NCBI RefSeq assembly: GCF_017874545.1
Contig: NZ_JAGGLT010000020.1
Span: 1-63,317 of the forward strand
Source of the DNA: Thermoanaerobacterium butyriciformans
Lineage (GTDB): Bacteria > Bacillota > Thermoanaerobacteria > Thermoanaerobacterales > Thermoanaerobacteraceae
DNA: 63,317 nucleotides
Reading direction: 5' to 3'
The notes under the pieces were generated by a model that was given only the letters and a program-made list of their open reading frames with translations, ran no database searches and was not told the origin of the DNA. Position 1 is the first letter of the stretch, and each line of letters starts with the position of its first letter. Shown piece after piece: positions 1-8,742 of this stretch. The position numbers and the translations under genes were made by a program.

Positions 1-1
1 T

Positions 2-67
2 ATCGAAATCAAATTTATTCTTACAAAAACAGGTAAAATCCAAGCAGAGTTGTTATTAGTAGCTTAA
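2..67 (+). CDS. C-terminal tail of an unidentified protein (cut by window edge)
   Basis: Reading frame 2 is open from the window edge to a TAA at 65-67, giving a 21-residue tail that ends ELLLVA. It converges on amtB and shares the short intergenic stretch with the amtB terminator. Too little is visible to name a family, and a chance open frame of this length is possible. Confidence 0.3.
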   Translation: MEIKFILTKTGKIQAELLLVA

Positions 68-86
68 AAAATGTCACTTATGACAC
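66..86 (-). terminator. Intrinsic terminator of amtB
   Basis: On the minus strand, about 30 nt past the amtB stop, TGTCA-TAAG-TGACA forms a short hairpin followed directly by six T residues. The stem is only 5 bp, so it may be weak. Confidence 0.5.
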
Positions 87-113
87 TCAAATCAATATAT
101 TAAAGCTTTTGAC

Positions 114-1436
114 TTATTGGTTAAAGTCAATCGCTTTAAACCCAAGATTATACGCTTCTTCGCCATGTTCTACTATATCAAGTCCTAATTCCTCTTCTTC
201 TTTAGTCACTCTAAGCTCCATAAATATGCTTATTGCTTTAAGTATGATGAATGACATCACCCCTGCAAAGATATACGTTGCAGCAACGCTTAAAAATTGA
301 ATCAACAATTGATTTGGATTGCCGTAAAATAAGCCATTTGCACCTGCAGGATTTATAGCCTTAGTTGCAAATAGTCCTGTCGCCAGTGCACCCCATGTAC
401 CTCCAACACCGTGTATTCCAAATGCGTCAAGTGAATCATCATATCCAAACTTATGCTTAATGTAATTGACAGATATAAAGCATATTATACCTGATATAAC
501 ACCTATTACAATTGCTGAAACGGCTGTAACATATCCTGACGCTGGTGTAATTGCAACAAGTCCTGCTACAGCACCGCTTACAGCACCTAGTAGTGTCGGC
601 TTACCGCTTACTTTCCATTCAGTTAATACCCATCCTATGGATGCAGCAGCGGCAGCCGTATTTGTCACAACAAATGCATTAACTGCAATGCCATTTACAG
701 ATAAAGCACTTCCTGCATTAAATCCAAACCAACCAAACCACAAGAATGCTGCTCCCATCAAAACCATCGGCATGTGATGCGGTACCATCTTTGCATTCTT
801 TCTCTTACCAAGAATTAAAGCTGCTACAAGACCTGATACGCCAGAACTTATGTGAACAACTGTACCGCCTGCAAAGTCCAATGCACCTAAATTTTTAAGC
901 CATCCGCCATTTCCCCATACCCAATGTGCAAGTGGATCATATACTAACGTCGTCCAAAGTAGTGTAAATACTATAAATGCTGAAAACCTCATTCTTTCTG
1001 CAAATGCACCAGTTATCAAAGCAGGTGTTATTATGGCAAACATCAATTGATATACCATAAACGCTAGAAGTGGTATCGTAGATGAATAAGTGCCATCAGG
1101 TCCAAGACCGATGTTATTAAGTCCTGCCCAATGTAAATTGCCTATCAAGTGGTATGTATCACCACTGAATGATAATGAAAATCCAAATAATACCCATTGT
1201 ACAGAAATAAGTGCAATAATAGTGAAACTTTGCATCATTATGCTTATCACATTTTTTCCATTAACCATGCCACCATAGAAAAATGCCAACCCTGGTGTCA
1301 TAATCATGACTAAAGCTGCTGAAAATAATATAAACGCCGTATCGCCTGTATCAATCTTTCCTGTAGCAGCAAAAGCCATATTTGGTATCAACATTGATAG
1401 TACAATAATTGTTGGAATAAGTATTTTTTTTGTCAT
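114..1436 (-). CDS. amtB: Ammonium transporter AmtB
   Basis: Trimeric membrane channel for ammonium/ammonia uptake. The protein has 440 residues, normal for bacterial Amt. Residues 1-24 form a cleavable signal peptide (ends AFA-A) and about eleven hydrophobic spans follow. The twin pore histidines are seen at H195 (in GTVVHISSG) and H342 (in AFGIHGVGG), and the conserved Asp of the recruitment site at D167 (YDPLAHW). The start follows an AAGGAGGAG ribosome site. There is no glnK/glnB-type PII gene beside it, although that pairing is common; the only PII-like proteins in the window are NifI1 and NifI2. The leader carries a large terminator-like hairpin (1462-1514), so expression is probably attenuated. 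Family assignment is secure. Confidence 0.96.
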   Translation of the reverse strand: MTKKILIPTIIVLSMLIPNMAFAATGKIDTGDTAFILFSAALVMIMTPGLAFFYGGMVNGKNVISIMMQSFTIIALISVQWVLFGFSLSFSGDTYHLIGNLHWAGLNNIGLGPDGTYSSTIPLLAFMVYQLMFAIITPALITGAFAERMRFSAFIVFTLLWTTLVYDPLAHWVWGNGGWLKNLGALDFAGGTVVHISSGVSGLVAALILGKRKNAKMVPHHMPMVLMGAAFLWFGWFGFNAGSALSVNGIAVNAFVVTNTAAAAASIGWVLTEWKVSGKPTLLGAVSGAVAGLVAITPASGYVTAVSAIVIGVISGIICFISVNYIKHKFGYDDSLDAFGIHGVGGTWGALATGLFATKAINPAGANGLFYGNPNQLLIQFLSVAATYIFAGVMSFIILKAISIFMELRVTKEEEELGLDIVEHGEEAYNLGFKAIDFNQ

Positions 1437-1461
1437 ATAGTCTCCTCCTTAAAATAATAAC

Positions 1462-1514
1462 AAAAGAAGGCGCTCTAATACATAGGTATCCCTATGAATT
1501 AGAGCGCCTTTGCT
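1462..1514 (-). terminator. Terminator-like hairpin in the amtB leader (probable attenuator)
   Basis: A near-perfect 44-nt inverted repeat (1467-1510): a 13-bp outer stem (AAGGCGCTCTAAT with ATTAGAGCGCCTT), a 1-nt mismatch, a 6-bp inner stem (CATAGG/CCTATG) and a 4-nt loop. On the minus strand the stem runs into CTTCTTTTGTT, a T-rich tail. It lies between the promoter (1551-1578) and the amtB ribosome site, so it should stop transcription unless overridden. Its 5' flank AGCAAAGGCGCT (1503-1514) is identical to the 5' flank of the nifH leader hairpin. Confidence 0.75.
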
Positions 1515-1550
1515 CTGTCGTTTTAAAGCAACAATATTTATTTAAATTAT

Positions 1551-1578
1551 ATTATACTATGATTTTTAGATATGTCAA
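1551..1578 (-). promoter_or_regulatory. amtB promoter
   Basis: TTGACA (1573-1578) and TATAAT (1551-1556) on the minus strand, 16 bp apart: near-consensus sigma-70/SigA type. Transcription would start near 1540, giving a leader of about 100 nt. The upstream hexamer is part of TTGACATATCTA, repeated exactly upstream of nifH at 45064-45075. Confidence 0.75.
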
Positions 1579-1704
1579 TATAAAATTTTTGTATTTAATC
1601 GGGCCTTAGAAAAAGCAAATTCCAAAATATATCTTAAATGAATGGCATCTTAAAAAATCATAATGTGATTAATAGCTGATCCAATTATTAGCACTTATAG
1701 ATCT

Positions 1705-2811
1705 TTATTTAGAACTTTTATTTTTGTACATTTTTCCTATTGCATCAGCAGAAAGTATAGCAGCATAAACATCTGCAGCAACAACTTTAAATGGCATATT
1801 GTGAATAGTTTCATCAGGCCCACAGGAAGCTTCTGCAACTTTTTTAATCTTTTCATAATTTATTTCTTTAATTCCAATATCTTCTAACGTAACAGGGAGT
1901 CCAACACTCATGCAAAACTCTACTACTTCCTCAATCTCCTCTAAAGGACTATTTTCAAGCACCAACTGTACTAATGTTCCAAAAGCTACTTTTTCACCGT
2001 GATATAATTGGTGACACTCTTCAATAACAGTAAATCCATTGTGTATGGCATGAGCAGCAGCAAGTCCACCGCTTTCAAAACCTATTCCACTTAAATATGT
2101 ATTAGCTTCTACTATGTTCTCAACAGCTTTTGTGACAGTTTTATTTTCAACAGCAAGTTTTGCCTTTAATCCATCTTCAAGTAAAGTATCATAGCAAAGT
2201 TTGGCTAGTGCCATTGCAGCTTTTGTAGATTTTGCTCCAGCCATCGTAGATGCGTTAGAACGCAAACATGCTCTTGCTTCAAAATAAGTAGCTAGAGCGT
2301 CACCCATTCCAGCAACAAGAAGTCTTGCAGGGGCACTAGCTATAATTTCAGTATCTACAAGCACTAAATCAGGATTTTTAGGAAGCAAAAGATACTTACT
2401 AAAGATTCCCTCACTTGTGTAAATTACAGATAATGCACTACAAGGGGCATCTGTTGAAGCTATAGTAGGAACTATAACTACCGGAATATTTTCATAATAA
2501 GCAACTGCTTTTACAGTATCAAATATTTTTCCACCGCCAATACCAACTATGACATCAGACTTTGTTTTCTTAACAAAATTTCTAAGTCTTTCGATTTCTT
2601 CTTCAGAGCATTCTCCGCCAAATGATTCAAAACAAAGCGAAATCTCTGTGTTTGAGAAGCTTTCTTCAATTATAGATTTTGTTCTGATAATACCATTACT
2701 ACTAGCAATAACAAGAAAATTTTTCCCTAAAGATTTTGTATGTTCGCTAATTCTTCTAAGTTCTCCATTGCCTTGTACATATTTAGCAGGACCTATTATA
2801 GCTTTTGTCAC
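1705..2811 (-). CDS. gldA: Glycerol dehydrogenase (Fe/Zn-dependent, GldA family)
   Basis: Oxidises glycerol to dihydroxyacetone with NAD, or the reverse, in the cytoplasm. The 368 residues match GldA length. Visible are the nucleotide-binding GIGGGK segment, the metal-ligand Asp in GMGDAL, and metal-ligand His in AHAIHNG and in HGEKV. I prefer a GTG start at 2811 (TKAIIGPAKYVQG), 9 nt after AAGGAG; an upstream TTG at 2820 abuts the ribosome site too closely. No dihydroxyacetone kinase is adjacent, so it looks monocistronic. A strong promoter with an inverted repeat over its start site lies upstream, suggesting repressor control. Confidence 0.9.
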   Translation of the reverse strand: MTKAIIGPAKYVQGNGELRRISEHTKSLGKNFLVIASSNGIIRTKSIIEESFSNTEISLCFESFGGECSEEEIERLRNFVKKTKSDVIVGIGGGKIFDTVKAVAYYENIPVVIVPTIASTDAPCSALSVIYTSEGIFSKYLLLPKNPDLVLVDTEIIASAPARLLVAGMGDALATYFEARACLRSNASTMAGAKSTKAAMALAKLCYDTLLEDGLKAKLAVENKTVTKAVENIVEANTYLSGIGFESGGLAAAHAIHNGFTVIEECHQLYHGEKVAFGTLVQLVLENSPLEEIEEVVEFCMSVGLPVTLEDIGIKEINYEKIKKVAEASCGPDETIHNMPFKVVAADVYAAILSADAIGKMYKNKSSK

Positions 2812-2834
2812 CGTTAACAACTCCTTAAATTTAA

Positions 2835-2870
2835 ATATGTTATATAAAATTTGTTAAATATATAACATAT
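2835..2870. promoter_or_regulatory. Inverted repeat, probable operator of gldA
   Basis: ATATGTTATATA (2835-2846) and its exact complement TATATAACATAT (2859-2870) are separated by 12 bp. The repeat begins at the edge of the -10 box and covers the expected transcription start, the usual position of a repressor site. No regulator gene is adjacent. Confidence 0.6.
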
Positions 2871-2897
2871 TATATACATAAAATTTACATGAGTCAA
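2869..2897 (-). promoter_or_regulatory. gldA promoter
   Basis: TTGACT (2892-2897) and TATAAT (2869-2874) on the minus strand with 17-bp spacing, about 60 bp upstream of the gldA start codon. Confidence 0.7.
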
Positions 2898-3004
2898 TAT
2901 AATTGGGAAATTTAGTCTAATAAATTTAGGAAAAGTTACAGTGCAAAATTTTTATTTTAGTTTTGCTTGTATTAAAAACTTTGTTATGATATGAAACTTA
3001 AATT

Positions 3005-3148
3005 TTACATGTCTAAAGAAGACTTTGTAACATACACAAGTTCATTTAATTCTTTACTAACATTTGTTCGAACTAATTGTAAATTTTGGGCTATTTCCTC
3101 TGTACTCAACCTTTTTGAACTTAGCAAATACTGTCAAAACTTCAGCAG
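3005..3148 (-). pseudogene. Frameshifted winged-helix regulator fragment
   Basis: Directly after the cbiO stop codon the minus strand encodes AAEVLTVFAKFKK, then, after a shift of one base, LSTEEIAQNLQLVRTNVSKE and NELVYV, ending at a TAA at 3005-3007. The second part has the look of a winged helix (TEEIAxxLxLxRTNVSKxLNEL) such as opens LevR-type PTS regulators. The ATPase and PTS-regulation domains such a protein would need are absent. No start codon or ribosome site is visible. The family link is a judgement from pattern only. Confidence 0.4.
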
Positions 3149-3151
3149 CTT

Positions 3152-3982
3152 TTATTTTATGTATTTCTTTAATTCTTCTATATTTTTTGGTATACTATTT
3201 TCATCTATGATTCCCTTTTCTTTTAAAATTTCATATATTTCCAGAAGCATAGGCTTTCTCAAATCCCTCCAATCGAGTTCTTTTACGTTAGTAAAAATAA
3301 CTTCAGGTTCGCCTTTTGCAACAACTTTTCCATTCTTCATGACATATATATAGTCAGCCCATGAATAAGCAAAATCCACATCATGAGTTGATAAAATGAT
3401 CGTCTTCCCCTCTTCAATCAATTTGTCAAACACACTCATAATCTCCTGTACATGATTAGGGTCTAAATAAACCGTTGGCTCATCAAGTATTATAACTTCA
3501 GGTTCCATAACTATGATATCAGCTATTGAGACACTTTTTTTCTGCCCATAGCTTAAAAAATGGGTGGGCTTGTCTTTCACATCAATAATTTTCATTTGTT
3601 TCATGACTTTTTCCACTTTTTCTTTTACTACATTTTCTGGAATATCTAAATTCATGGGACCGAAAGAAATCTCTTGGTACACACTGGCAGAAAAAAGCTG
3701 TATATCAGGATTTTGAAAAACAATACCCACATTCTTCCTGAGTTTTGTAAGTTCAGTACGATTGTATTTTATTTCTTCCCTGTTATACAATATTTTCCCT
3801 GATTTAGGTTTTAAAATTCCATTGAAGTGCAAAAACAATGTTGTTTTACCTGCACCGTTTGGTCCCAAAACTGCTGTCTTTTTACCCTTCTCTATCAACA
3901 TATTTACGCCATCTAAAGCTTTTGTACCATCGCTGTATTCAAAAGTAACTTCTAACGCTTCTAATATAAATTGATCTTTCAT
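3152..3982 (-). CDS. cbiO: Cobalt ECF transporter ATPase CbiO
   Basis: ATP-hydrolysing subunit that powers cobalt import with CbiM, CbiN and CbiQ. The 276 residues contain Walker A GPNGAGKTT near residue 40, Q-loop FQNPD, signature LSYGQKK (the usual form is LSGGQ, so the third position is Tyr here), Walker B VIILDEPT and switch-region STHDVDFA. It is the last gene of cbiM-N-Q-O; the start codon is 4 nt past the cbiQ stop. The single ATPase would serve as a homodimer. Control comes from the B12 riboswitch ahead of cbiM. Confidence 0.93.
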   Translation of the reverse strand: MKDQFILEALEVTFEYSDGTKALDGVNMLIEKGKKTAVLGPNGAGKTTLFLHFNGILKPKSGKILYNREEIKYNRTELTKLRKNVGIVFQNPDIQLFSASVYQEISFGPMNLDIPENVVKEKVEKVMKQMKIIDVKDKPTHFLSYGQKKSVSIADIIVMEPEVIILDEPTVYLDPNHVQEIMSVFDKLIEEGKTIILSTHDVDFAYSWADYIYVMKNGKVVAKGEPEVIFTNVKELDWRDLRKPMLLEIYEILKEKGIIDENSIPKNIEELKKYIK

Positions 3983-3985
3983 AGT

Positions 3986-4753
3986 TCACCTTCTTAAAAG
4001 TATTGATGTGCTTATTAAAACTAGTTCTATCAAAACAATAAATATTAAATTTCTATAACAAAATCTGTAATCTTTACTGATGACTTTTAATTCCCCATTA
4101 TAACACCTTGCTTCTAAAGCCACATATAAATCCTGAGAATCTTTGTAAGACTTAATAAAAAGAGAAGATATTAAAAGTCCTAAAGACCTGTAGCTATTTT
4201 CTAATGTAGCATATCCTAATCTTGAATTCTGAGATGTATAAACTTCCCCAGCGGCATCAAATAAAACAAATATCAGTCTGTAGGTTAGCTGAAGTAATTC
4301 CAAAAATAATGAAGGAATTTTTAATTTCTTTAAGATATCTATAATATCAACTACAGGAGTAGTGAGTACGAGAAAATATAAACAAGATACTACTGCCAAA
4401 GTTCTAAAAAACAAAGTAACAGCAGTACTAATGCCTTTCGGAGTAATTCCTAAAGTTACCTCAAAAATATCAAGACTTATTAATGCAGCACTTTTATCAC
4501 CTATAACATTGATGATAATTGTTAGTACACTTATCATCAAAAAAGAAAATGGAATTAACATAAGTTTTATGTACACTTTTCCTGGAATTTTTGCTTTTAA
4601 CACAGTTATCATAAACATCAAAATAATTACTGCAATGTTTGTATATATATCAAATACAAAGCACAAAATCATTGTTAAAAAGGCAAATAAAAGTTTTTCA
4701 ACAGGATGTACGTTGTACATCCTGTTTGTATAAGAATAATTATCTATTAACAT
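3986..4753 (-). CDS. cbiQ: Cobalt ECF transporter transmembrane subunit CbiQ
   Basis: Energy-coupling membrane subunit that links CbiO to the cobalt-binding CbiMN. About 255 residues with hydrophobic spans through the first two thirds and the cytoplasmic coupling region EARCYNGELKV near the C-terminus; the motif with a short basic and acidic run after Ala-Arg is typical of ECF T components. I chose ATG at 4753, 6 nt after GGGGAG, rather than an upstream start at 4771. It overlaps the end of cbiN by 14 nt, indicating translational coupling. Confidence 0.9.
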   Translation of the reverse strand: MLIDNYSYTNRMYNVHPVEKLLFAFLTMILCFVFDIYTNIAVIILMFMITVLKAKIPGKVYIKLMLIPFSFLMISVLTIIINVIGDKSAALISLDIFEVTLGITPKGISTAVTLFFRTLAVVSCLYFLVLTTPVVDIIDILKKLKIPSLFLELLQLTYRLIFVLFDAAGEVYTSQNSRLGYATLENSYRSLGLLISSLFIKSYKDSQDLYVALEARCYNGELKVISKDYRFCYRNLIFIVLIELVLISTSILLRR

Positions 4754-5033
4754 TTTTTCTCCCCTTCGCAAGACCTATATAATATCCTAAAAATCCTGCG
4801 CCTATTGCCGCTTGACACGCAAACAGAAGGCTCTCAATTTCTCCACTTGGTGGCTCCCAAACTGGTTTCAACCATGGTTTGTAATTTTTGTCTACCTGAG
4901 TGATAGCCTCTGTCGCCCTGTCATCTGCCCCAGCAAACTCAGCATTTTTAATTGTAACAAGAGGAAACACTATTAGCGAAATAACCAGCAACCCTAATAT
5001 CAAATTTATCATTAAAAACTTTTTATCCCTCAT
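4740..5033 (-). CDS. cbiN: Cobalt transporter accessory subunit CbiN
   Basis: Small membrane protein (97 residues) that works with CbiM in cobalt binding and loading. It has an N-terminal transmembrane span, an extracytoplasmic loop containing [10 protein letters not shown] and NYKPW, and a second span near residue 75-92, the standard CbiN layout. It overlaps cbiM by 4 nt and cbiQ by 14 nt, so the three are translated together. Confidence 0.92.
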   Translation of the reverse strand: MRDKKFLMINLILGLLVISLIVFPLVTIKNAEFAGADDRATEAITQVDKNYKPWLKPVWEPPSGEIESLLFACQAAIGAGFLGYYIGLAKGRKNVNR

Positions 5034-5782
5034 ACTAGCTTACCTTCTTTCTCTAAAACATTAAGCTCAATTAGTTCTTCTTTACTATAGGCAATTAGCA
5101 AATTGATTACGAGTACAGTTAAAAGGCCCTCACTTATCGCCAAAGGTACCTGAGTCACTGCAAAGATCCCCATGAATTTTAAGAATGAGGCTGTAAATCC
5201 TCCTACTTCAGCCGGAAAAGCAATAGCAAGTTGGAAGGAAGTCGTCACATATGTAAGTAAATCCCCAATTGAGGCAGCTAGAAATACTGCAAGCCAATTT
5301 GGACCACCTGCCTTTTTTACTCCTTTAAATATATAATATGAGACAATTGGTCCTACTATTGCCATAGAAAATGTATTGGCACCCAAAGTTGTTATGCCAC
5401 CATGAGCCAAAAGTAACGCCTGAAACAAAAGCACTATAAGTCCTAAAACGCTCATAGCAAAAGGTCCAAAGAGTATAGCTCCAAGTCCTACACCAGTTGG
5501 ATGCGAACAACTTCCTGTAACAGAAGGAATTTTAAGTGCTGAAAGCACAAAAGCAAAAGCACCTGCAAAACCCAAAAGCATTTTAAGTTTTGGATTTTTC
5601 TTTACACTTTTGCTTATCGTCATAAATCCCACAACTACAAAAGGCAAAGAAGCTATATCCCATATTATGCACCATTTAAGAGGAAGAAAACCTTCCATTA
5701 TGTGCATTGAATATGCAATTTGCGGTGCTATCAAAAGCAATGTAAATACTGTTAACAACATCCATTTTTTCACATTAAACAC
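5030..5782 (-). CDS. cbiM: Cobalt transporter substrate-binding membrane protein CbiM
   Basis: Cobalt-capturing membrane subunit. Residues 1-25 form a signal peptide (ends AYS), after which the conserved MHIMEGFLP appears; in this family the new N-terminus with its second-position His binds the metal. Later motifs [11 protein letters not shown]-like (here [12 protein letters not shown]) and the hydrophobic spans also fit. 250 residues, first gene of the four-gene operon, preceded by the B12 riboswitch and its terminator. Confidence 0.94.
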   Translation of the reverse strand: MFNVKKWMLLTVFTLLLIAPQIAYSMHIMEGFLPLKWCIIWDIASLPFVVVGFMTISKSVKKNPKLKMLLGFAGAFAFVLSALKIPSVTGSCSHPTGVGLGAILFGPFAMSVLGLIVLLFQALLLAHGGITTLGANTFSMAIVGPIVSYYIFKGVKKAGGPNWLAVFLAASIGDLLTYVTTSFQLAIAFPAEVGGFTASFLKFMGIFAVTQVPLAISEGLLTVLVINLLIAYSKEELIELNVLEKEGKLV

Positions 5783-5801
5783 CTCTTTTTATAAAATTTA
5801 A

Positions 5802-5843
5802 GCAAAATAAAACCTCTTAACTTACCAATGGCGTTAAGAGGTT
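5802..5843 (-). terminator. Expression-platform terminator of the B12 riboswitch
   Basis: An 11-bp perfect stem (AACCTCTTAAC with GTTAAGAGGTT, 5811-5843 ) followed on the minus strand by TTTTATTTT. It lies between the riboswitch aptamer and cbiM, so B12 binding would be read out as premature termination. Confidence 0.8.
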
Positions 5844-5904
5844 AAAAAACACATGAATATCCTGTTATAACACCTCCTCTATCGACCGTAGAGTAAGTTT
5901 GACA

Positions 5905-6110
5905 CAAATACAGGCAGGTCTCCTGACTTAGGTTCATCGCTCTTTACGCCTTCCCACCCGGCACTCATCAACTTCCGCTGAGAGACTAAGCAGTGGCACA
6001 ATGTAAAGAACTCACCATCACAGTGGCGGGACCGTGCAGGATTTTCACCTGCTTCCCTTTTAACCCAATTTGATTACAAATTGGGCACCTGTATTCGCCT
6101 GTTATCAAAT
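5905..6110 (-). promoter_or_regulatory. Cobalamin (B12) riboswitch
   Basis: The minus strand holds the standard aptamer elements in order: GGGAAGCAGGTGAAAATCC, GCCACTGTGA, GCCGGGTGGGAAGG and the B12 box AGTCAGGAGACCTGCC. The P1 helix pairs AATACAG (5907-5913) with CTGTATT (6089-6095). It senses adenosylcobalamin and turns off cbiMNQO. I found no second copy ahead of the cbi biosynthesis genes. Confidence 0.97.
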
Positions 6111-6126
6111 TTTATTCTTAAATAAA

Positions 6127-6155
6127 GTATATCATTTTATAAATATGTTATCAAT
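6127..6155 (-). promoter_or_regulatory. Promoter of the riboswitch-cbiMNQO unit
   Basis: TTGATA (6150-6155) and TATACT (6127-6132) on the minus strand with 17-bp spacing, just upstream of the aptamer. Confidence 0.65.
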
Positions 6156-6234
6156 AAAAATTGAAAATGCTTTCAGTTCCAAAATTTTATGAGTTCATTC
6201 GGTTGACATTGTATGGACTGATATGCTTTTATCC

Positions 6235-6987
6235 TTATTGCTGACTTGTAATTTTCGTCACATCTTTCATAAGACTGTCAACATCTGTTATCACAACAGG
6301 ATAATTTACATCAGGCCTTTTTATTAAAATTACAGGAATTCCTAGCATTTCAGCAGCTTCAAATTTTTCTAATATTCCTCCCACAACGCCACTTTCTTTT
6401 GTCACGATCACTTCTGCCTTTCTCTCTTTAAACATTTGATAATTTAGTTCGCTGCTGAAAGGACCTTCCATTGCTATTATGTCCTTTGGTGTTAGCCCTA
6501 AATCTTCACATTTTTTTAGGACATTGCTTAAAGGAAGTACTCTTGCCGTTACCTTTTTCCCCATTACCCAGAGGAACTTAAATTTTTCGAGATTTTTACT
6601 GCCTACAGTCAAAAAAATATTGTGATATTCTTTACATTTCTCAGCTGCCTCCTCAAAACCTTCAGCCACGATGGCATTGTCATAATAAATGCTTTTCCTT
6701 TCATACCTTATATACCTAATACCAGTTTTGTTACAGGCATTTATAGCATTTACGCTTACATCTTTTGCAAAAGGATGAGTCGCATCAATTATAATATCTA
6801 TGTTATTTTTATAAATAAATTCAATGAGAGTCAATTCATCCAGTGGGCCTTTGTGGACTTTTATTCCCTCACTAAAAAGGCTTGCACCATAATCTGTCAC
6901 TGTACTTGCTATAACCTCAATCCCTTTAAGCTTTAATTGCTCCGTAATCTCCCTTCCGTCTTTTGTACCTGACAAAACCAGTATCAT
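6235..6987 (-). CDS. cbiJ: Cobalt-precorrin-6A reductase CbiJ
   Basis: Reduces cobalt-precorrin-6A to cobalt-precorrin-6B in the anaerobic cobalamin pathway. 250 residues, with the N-terminal GTKDGREI loop, DATHPFA near residue 70 and the C-terminal TKESGVVGG segment typical of CbiJ/CobK. It overlaps cbiH by 4 nt and is the last gene of the cbi biosynthesis run; the riboswitch and transporter operon follow about 80 nt downstream. Confidence 0.93.
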   Translation of the reverse strand: MILVLSGTKDGREITEQLKLKGIEVIASTVTDYGASLFSEGIKVHKGPLDELTLIEFIYKNNIDIIIDATHPFAKDVSVNAINACNKTGIRYIRYERKSIYYDNAIVAEGFEEAAEKCKEYHNIFLTVGSKNLEKFKFLWVMGKKVTARVLPLSNVLKKCEDLGLTPKDIIAMEGPFSSELNYQMFKERKAEVIVTKESGVVGGILEKFEAAEMLGIPVILIKRPDVNYPVVITDVDSLMKDVTKITSQQ

Positions 6988-7715
6988 AAAATATATCCCC
7001 TCGGCGTTATCATTTTGCCTTTTTTTACAAAAGTGCTTTCGTTACCTATTATTACAATTGTCCTCATATCAATTTCATAATTTGCCATTTCTTTTAAAGT
7101 GGTGATTATCACTTGTTGTCCCTCTCTTGAAGCATTTTTTACTATTCCAACAGGGATATCCTCTCTTTTGTATTTCATAATAATTTTCTGAGCTTTTATA
7201 AGATTTTCCGGTCTTTCTTTGCTTTTAGGGTTGTAAAGGACAATTACAAAGTCAGCCTGTGATGAAAGTTCCAGCCTTTTTTCTATCACCTGCCAAGATA
7301 TCAAATGGTCTGAAAGGCTTATAACTGCAAAATCCTGCATTACAGGTGCCCCCAGTATAGCAGCCGCAGCATTTAGAGCAGTTACTCCTGGTATTACTTC
7401 TATTTTTAAATCTATGTTTTCTTTGTGGACAACCTCATACATAAGCCCTGCCATACCATATATGCCTGCATCACCACTTGACACAATGCACACATTTTTG
7501 CCTTGCAAAGCTAATTCAACAGCTTTTTTAGCCCTGTCAATTTCTTTTCTCATCCCTAATGAAATTACCTCTTTGTCCTCAATTAAAGATTTAATAAGGT
7601 TTATATAAGTAGTATATCCTATGACTACATCACATTCTTTCAAGGAAGTGTATGCTTTAAAAGTCATGTCATTTATATCCCCAGGACCTACTCCTACGAC
7701 TTTAATCCATCCCAT
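6984..7715 (-). CDS. cbiH: Cobalt-precorrin-3 C17-methyltransferase CbiH
   Basis: SAM-dependent methyltransferase that methylates C17 and contracts the corrin ring. 243 residues, with VVGVGPGD at the N-terminus, VSSGDAGIYGMAG in the middle and GVTALNAAAA; VLYNPKSKER is characteristic of the CbiH/CobJ subfamily. The start overlaps cbiG by 14 nt. Confidence 0.93.
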   Translation of the reverse strand: MGWIKVVGVGPGDINDMTFKAYTSLKECDVVIGYTTYINLIKSLIEDKEVISLGMRKEIDRAKKAVELALQGKNVCIVSSGDAGIYGMAGLMYEVVHKENIDLKIEVIPGVTALNAAAAILGAPVMQDFAVISLSDHLISWQVIEKRLELSSQADFVIVLYNPKSKERPENLIKAQKIIMKYKREDIPVGIVKNASREGQQVIITTLKEMANYEIDMRTIVIIGNESTFVKKGKMITPRGYIL

Positions 7716-8742
7716 GCCAATCCTTCTTTCTAAATTTATACACAGCTAGCGTTATCCCATTCTTTTTAAGATATGCTATCTCTTCTCCAGCGTTGCTGGC
7801 CAAATAAGCAGAGGGTCTTGCAACACTTCCAACCCCTACTGTATGAAACACAAAATCTGAAATAGGAAATTTGTTTTCTATTTTTCTCAGCTCTTCTTTT
7901 GTATAAAAAACAAGAGGAATTTTCAAAAATTCTGCCAACTGAAGCATCCCTTTTTCTTCTTTTTTTATATCTATAGTAGCAATTGACTCGATGCTTTTTA
8001 ATCTCAAATTTAGATTTTCAAAAGTTTCCCTTATAAAAGTAAGCAAATCCTCAAAAGCTATTCCTCTTTTGCATCCTAAGCCAATAACTACATTTTTAGG
8101 TCTTAATATGACATAAGGTTTTTCTGTCGGTTTTTTTATTTCCTTGTCAGTTATGTAAACAAAGGCATCAACTTTACTGTGAACATCGTTTTTTATGTAA
8201 TCTTTTAATAACGGTATTTTTTCTACATCTTCATCAAGAATAAAACGTACATTTTCTCCATTTACAAAGGCTGCACTGACTTTTTTTAAATCTTCTATAT
8301 TTTCAAGATAGTAACCATAATCTTTCGCAATCACATCTAAAGATATGACGCCCTCTACATCTGTTGCAGTTGTTATAACAGGCTGTGCTCCAATCGCAGA
8401 AGCAACCTTTAAGGCAAGTCTATTTGCACCACCTGCATGGCCTGATAAAAGGCTTATGGCAAATTTCCCTTTTTCGTCTACTACCACAACAGCAGGGTCA
8501 GTAAATTTATCCTTCATCACTCCTGCAATTGTTCTTACCACAATCCCTGTAGCCATTACGAAGACCAATCCTTGGTATTTGGTAAATATTTCATGGACAA
8601 AGTCTACAAAATTTCCTTTTATTGCGTAGTCTTCAGGGGTTGTGAATTTTTCTTTTACATACACATCTCCTTTTAACTTTTGGCCAATCTCATTTGCCAA
8701 CCTCGATGCATTTTTTGTGAGAGCAATTATCGCTATTCTCAT
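7702..8742 (-). CDS. cbiG: Cobalt-precorrin-5A hydrolase CbiG
   Basis: Opens the delta-lactone of cobalt-precorrin-5A, releasing acetaldehyde. 346 residues carry the N-terminal region with FVMATGIVVR and ISLLSGHAGGAN, a middle linker, and the C-terminal domain with GLGCKRG and ATIDIKKEE. The product is single-domain CbiG rather than fused to CbiH or CbiF. It overlaps both neighbours (4 nt with cbiF, 14 nt with cbiH). Confidence 0.92.
   Translation of the reverse strand: MRIAIIALTKNASRLANEIGQKLKGDVYVKEKFTTPEDYAIKGNFVDFVHEIFTKYQGLVFVMATGIVVRTIAGVMKDKFTDPAVVVVDEKGKFAISLLSGHAGGANRLALKVASAIGAQPVITTATDVEGVISLDVIAKDYGYYLENIEDLKKVSAAFVNGENVRFILDEDVEKIPLLKDYIKNDVHSKVDAFVYITDKEIKKPTEKPYVILRPKNVVIGLGCKRGIAFEDLLTFIRETFENLNLRLKSIESIATIDIKKEEKGMLQLAEFLKIPLVFYTKEELRKIENKFPISDFVFHTVGVGSVARPSAYLASNAGEEIAYLKKNGITLAVYKFRKKDWHGMD

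Noticed and set aside
466-777. Plus-strand open frame of 103 codons inside amtB
   Set aside because: It is antisense to a clear transporter gene, has no family features and no ribosome site. Other long antisense frames (for example 27115-27672 and 43349-43912) were rejected for the same reason.
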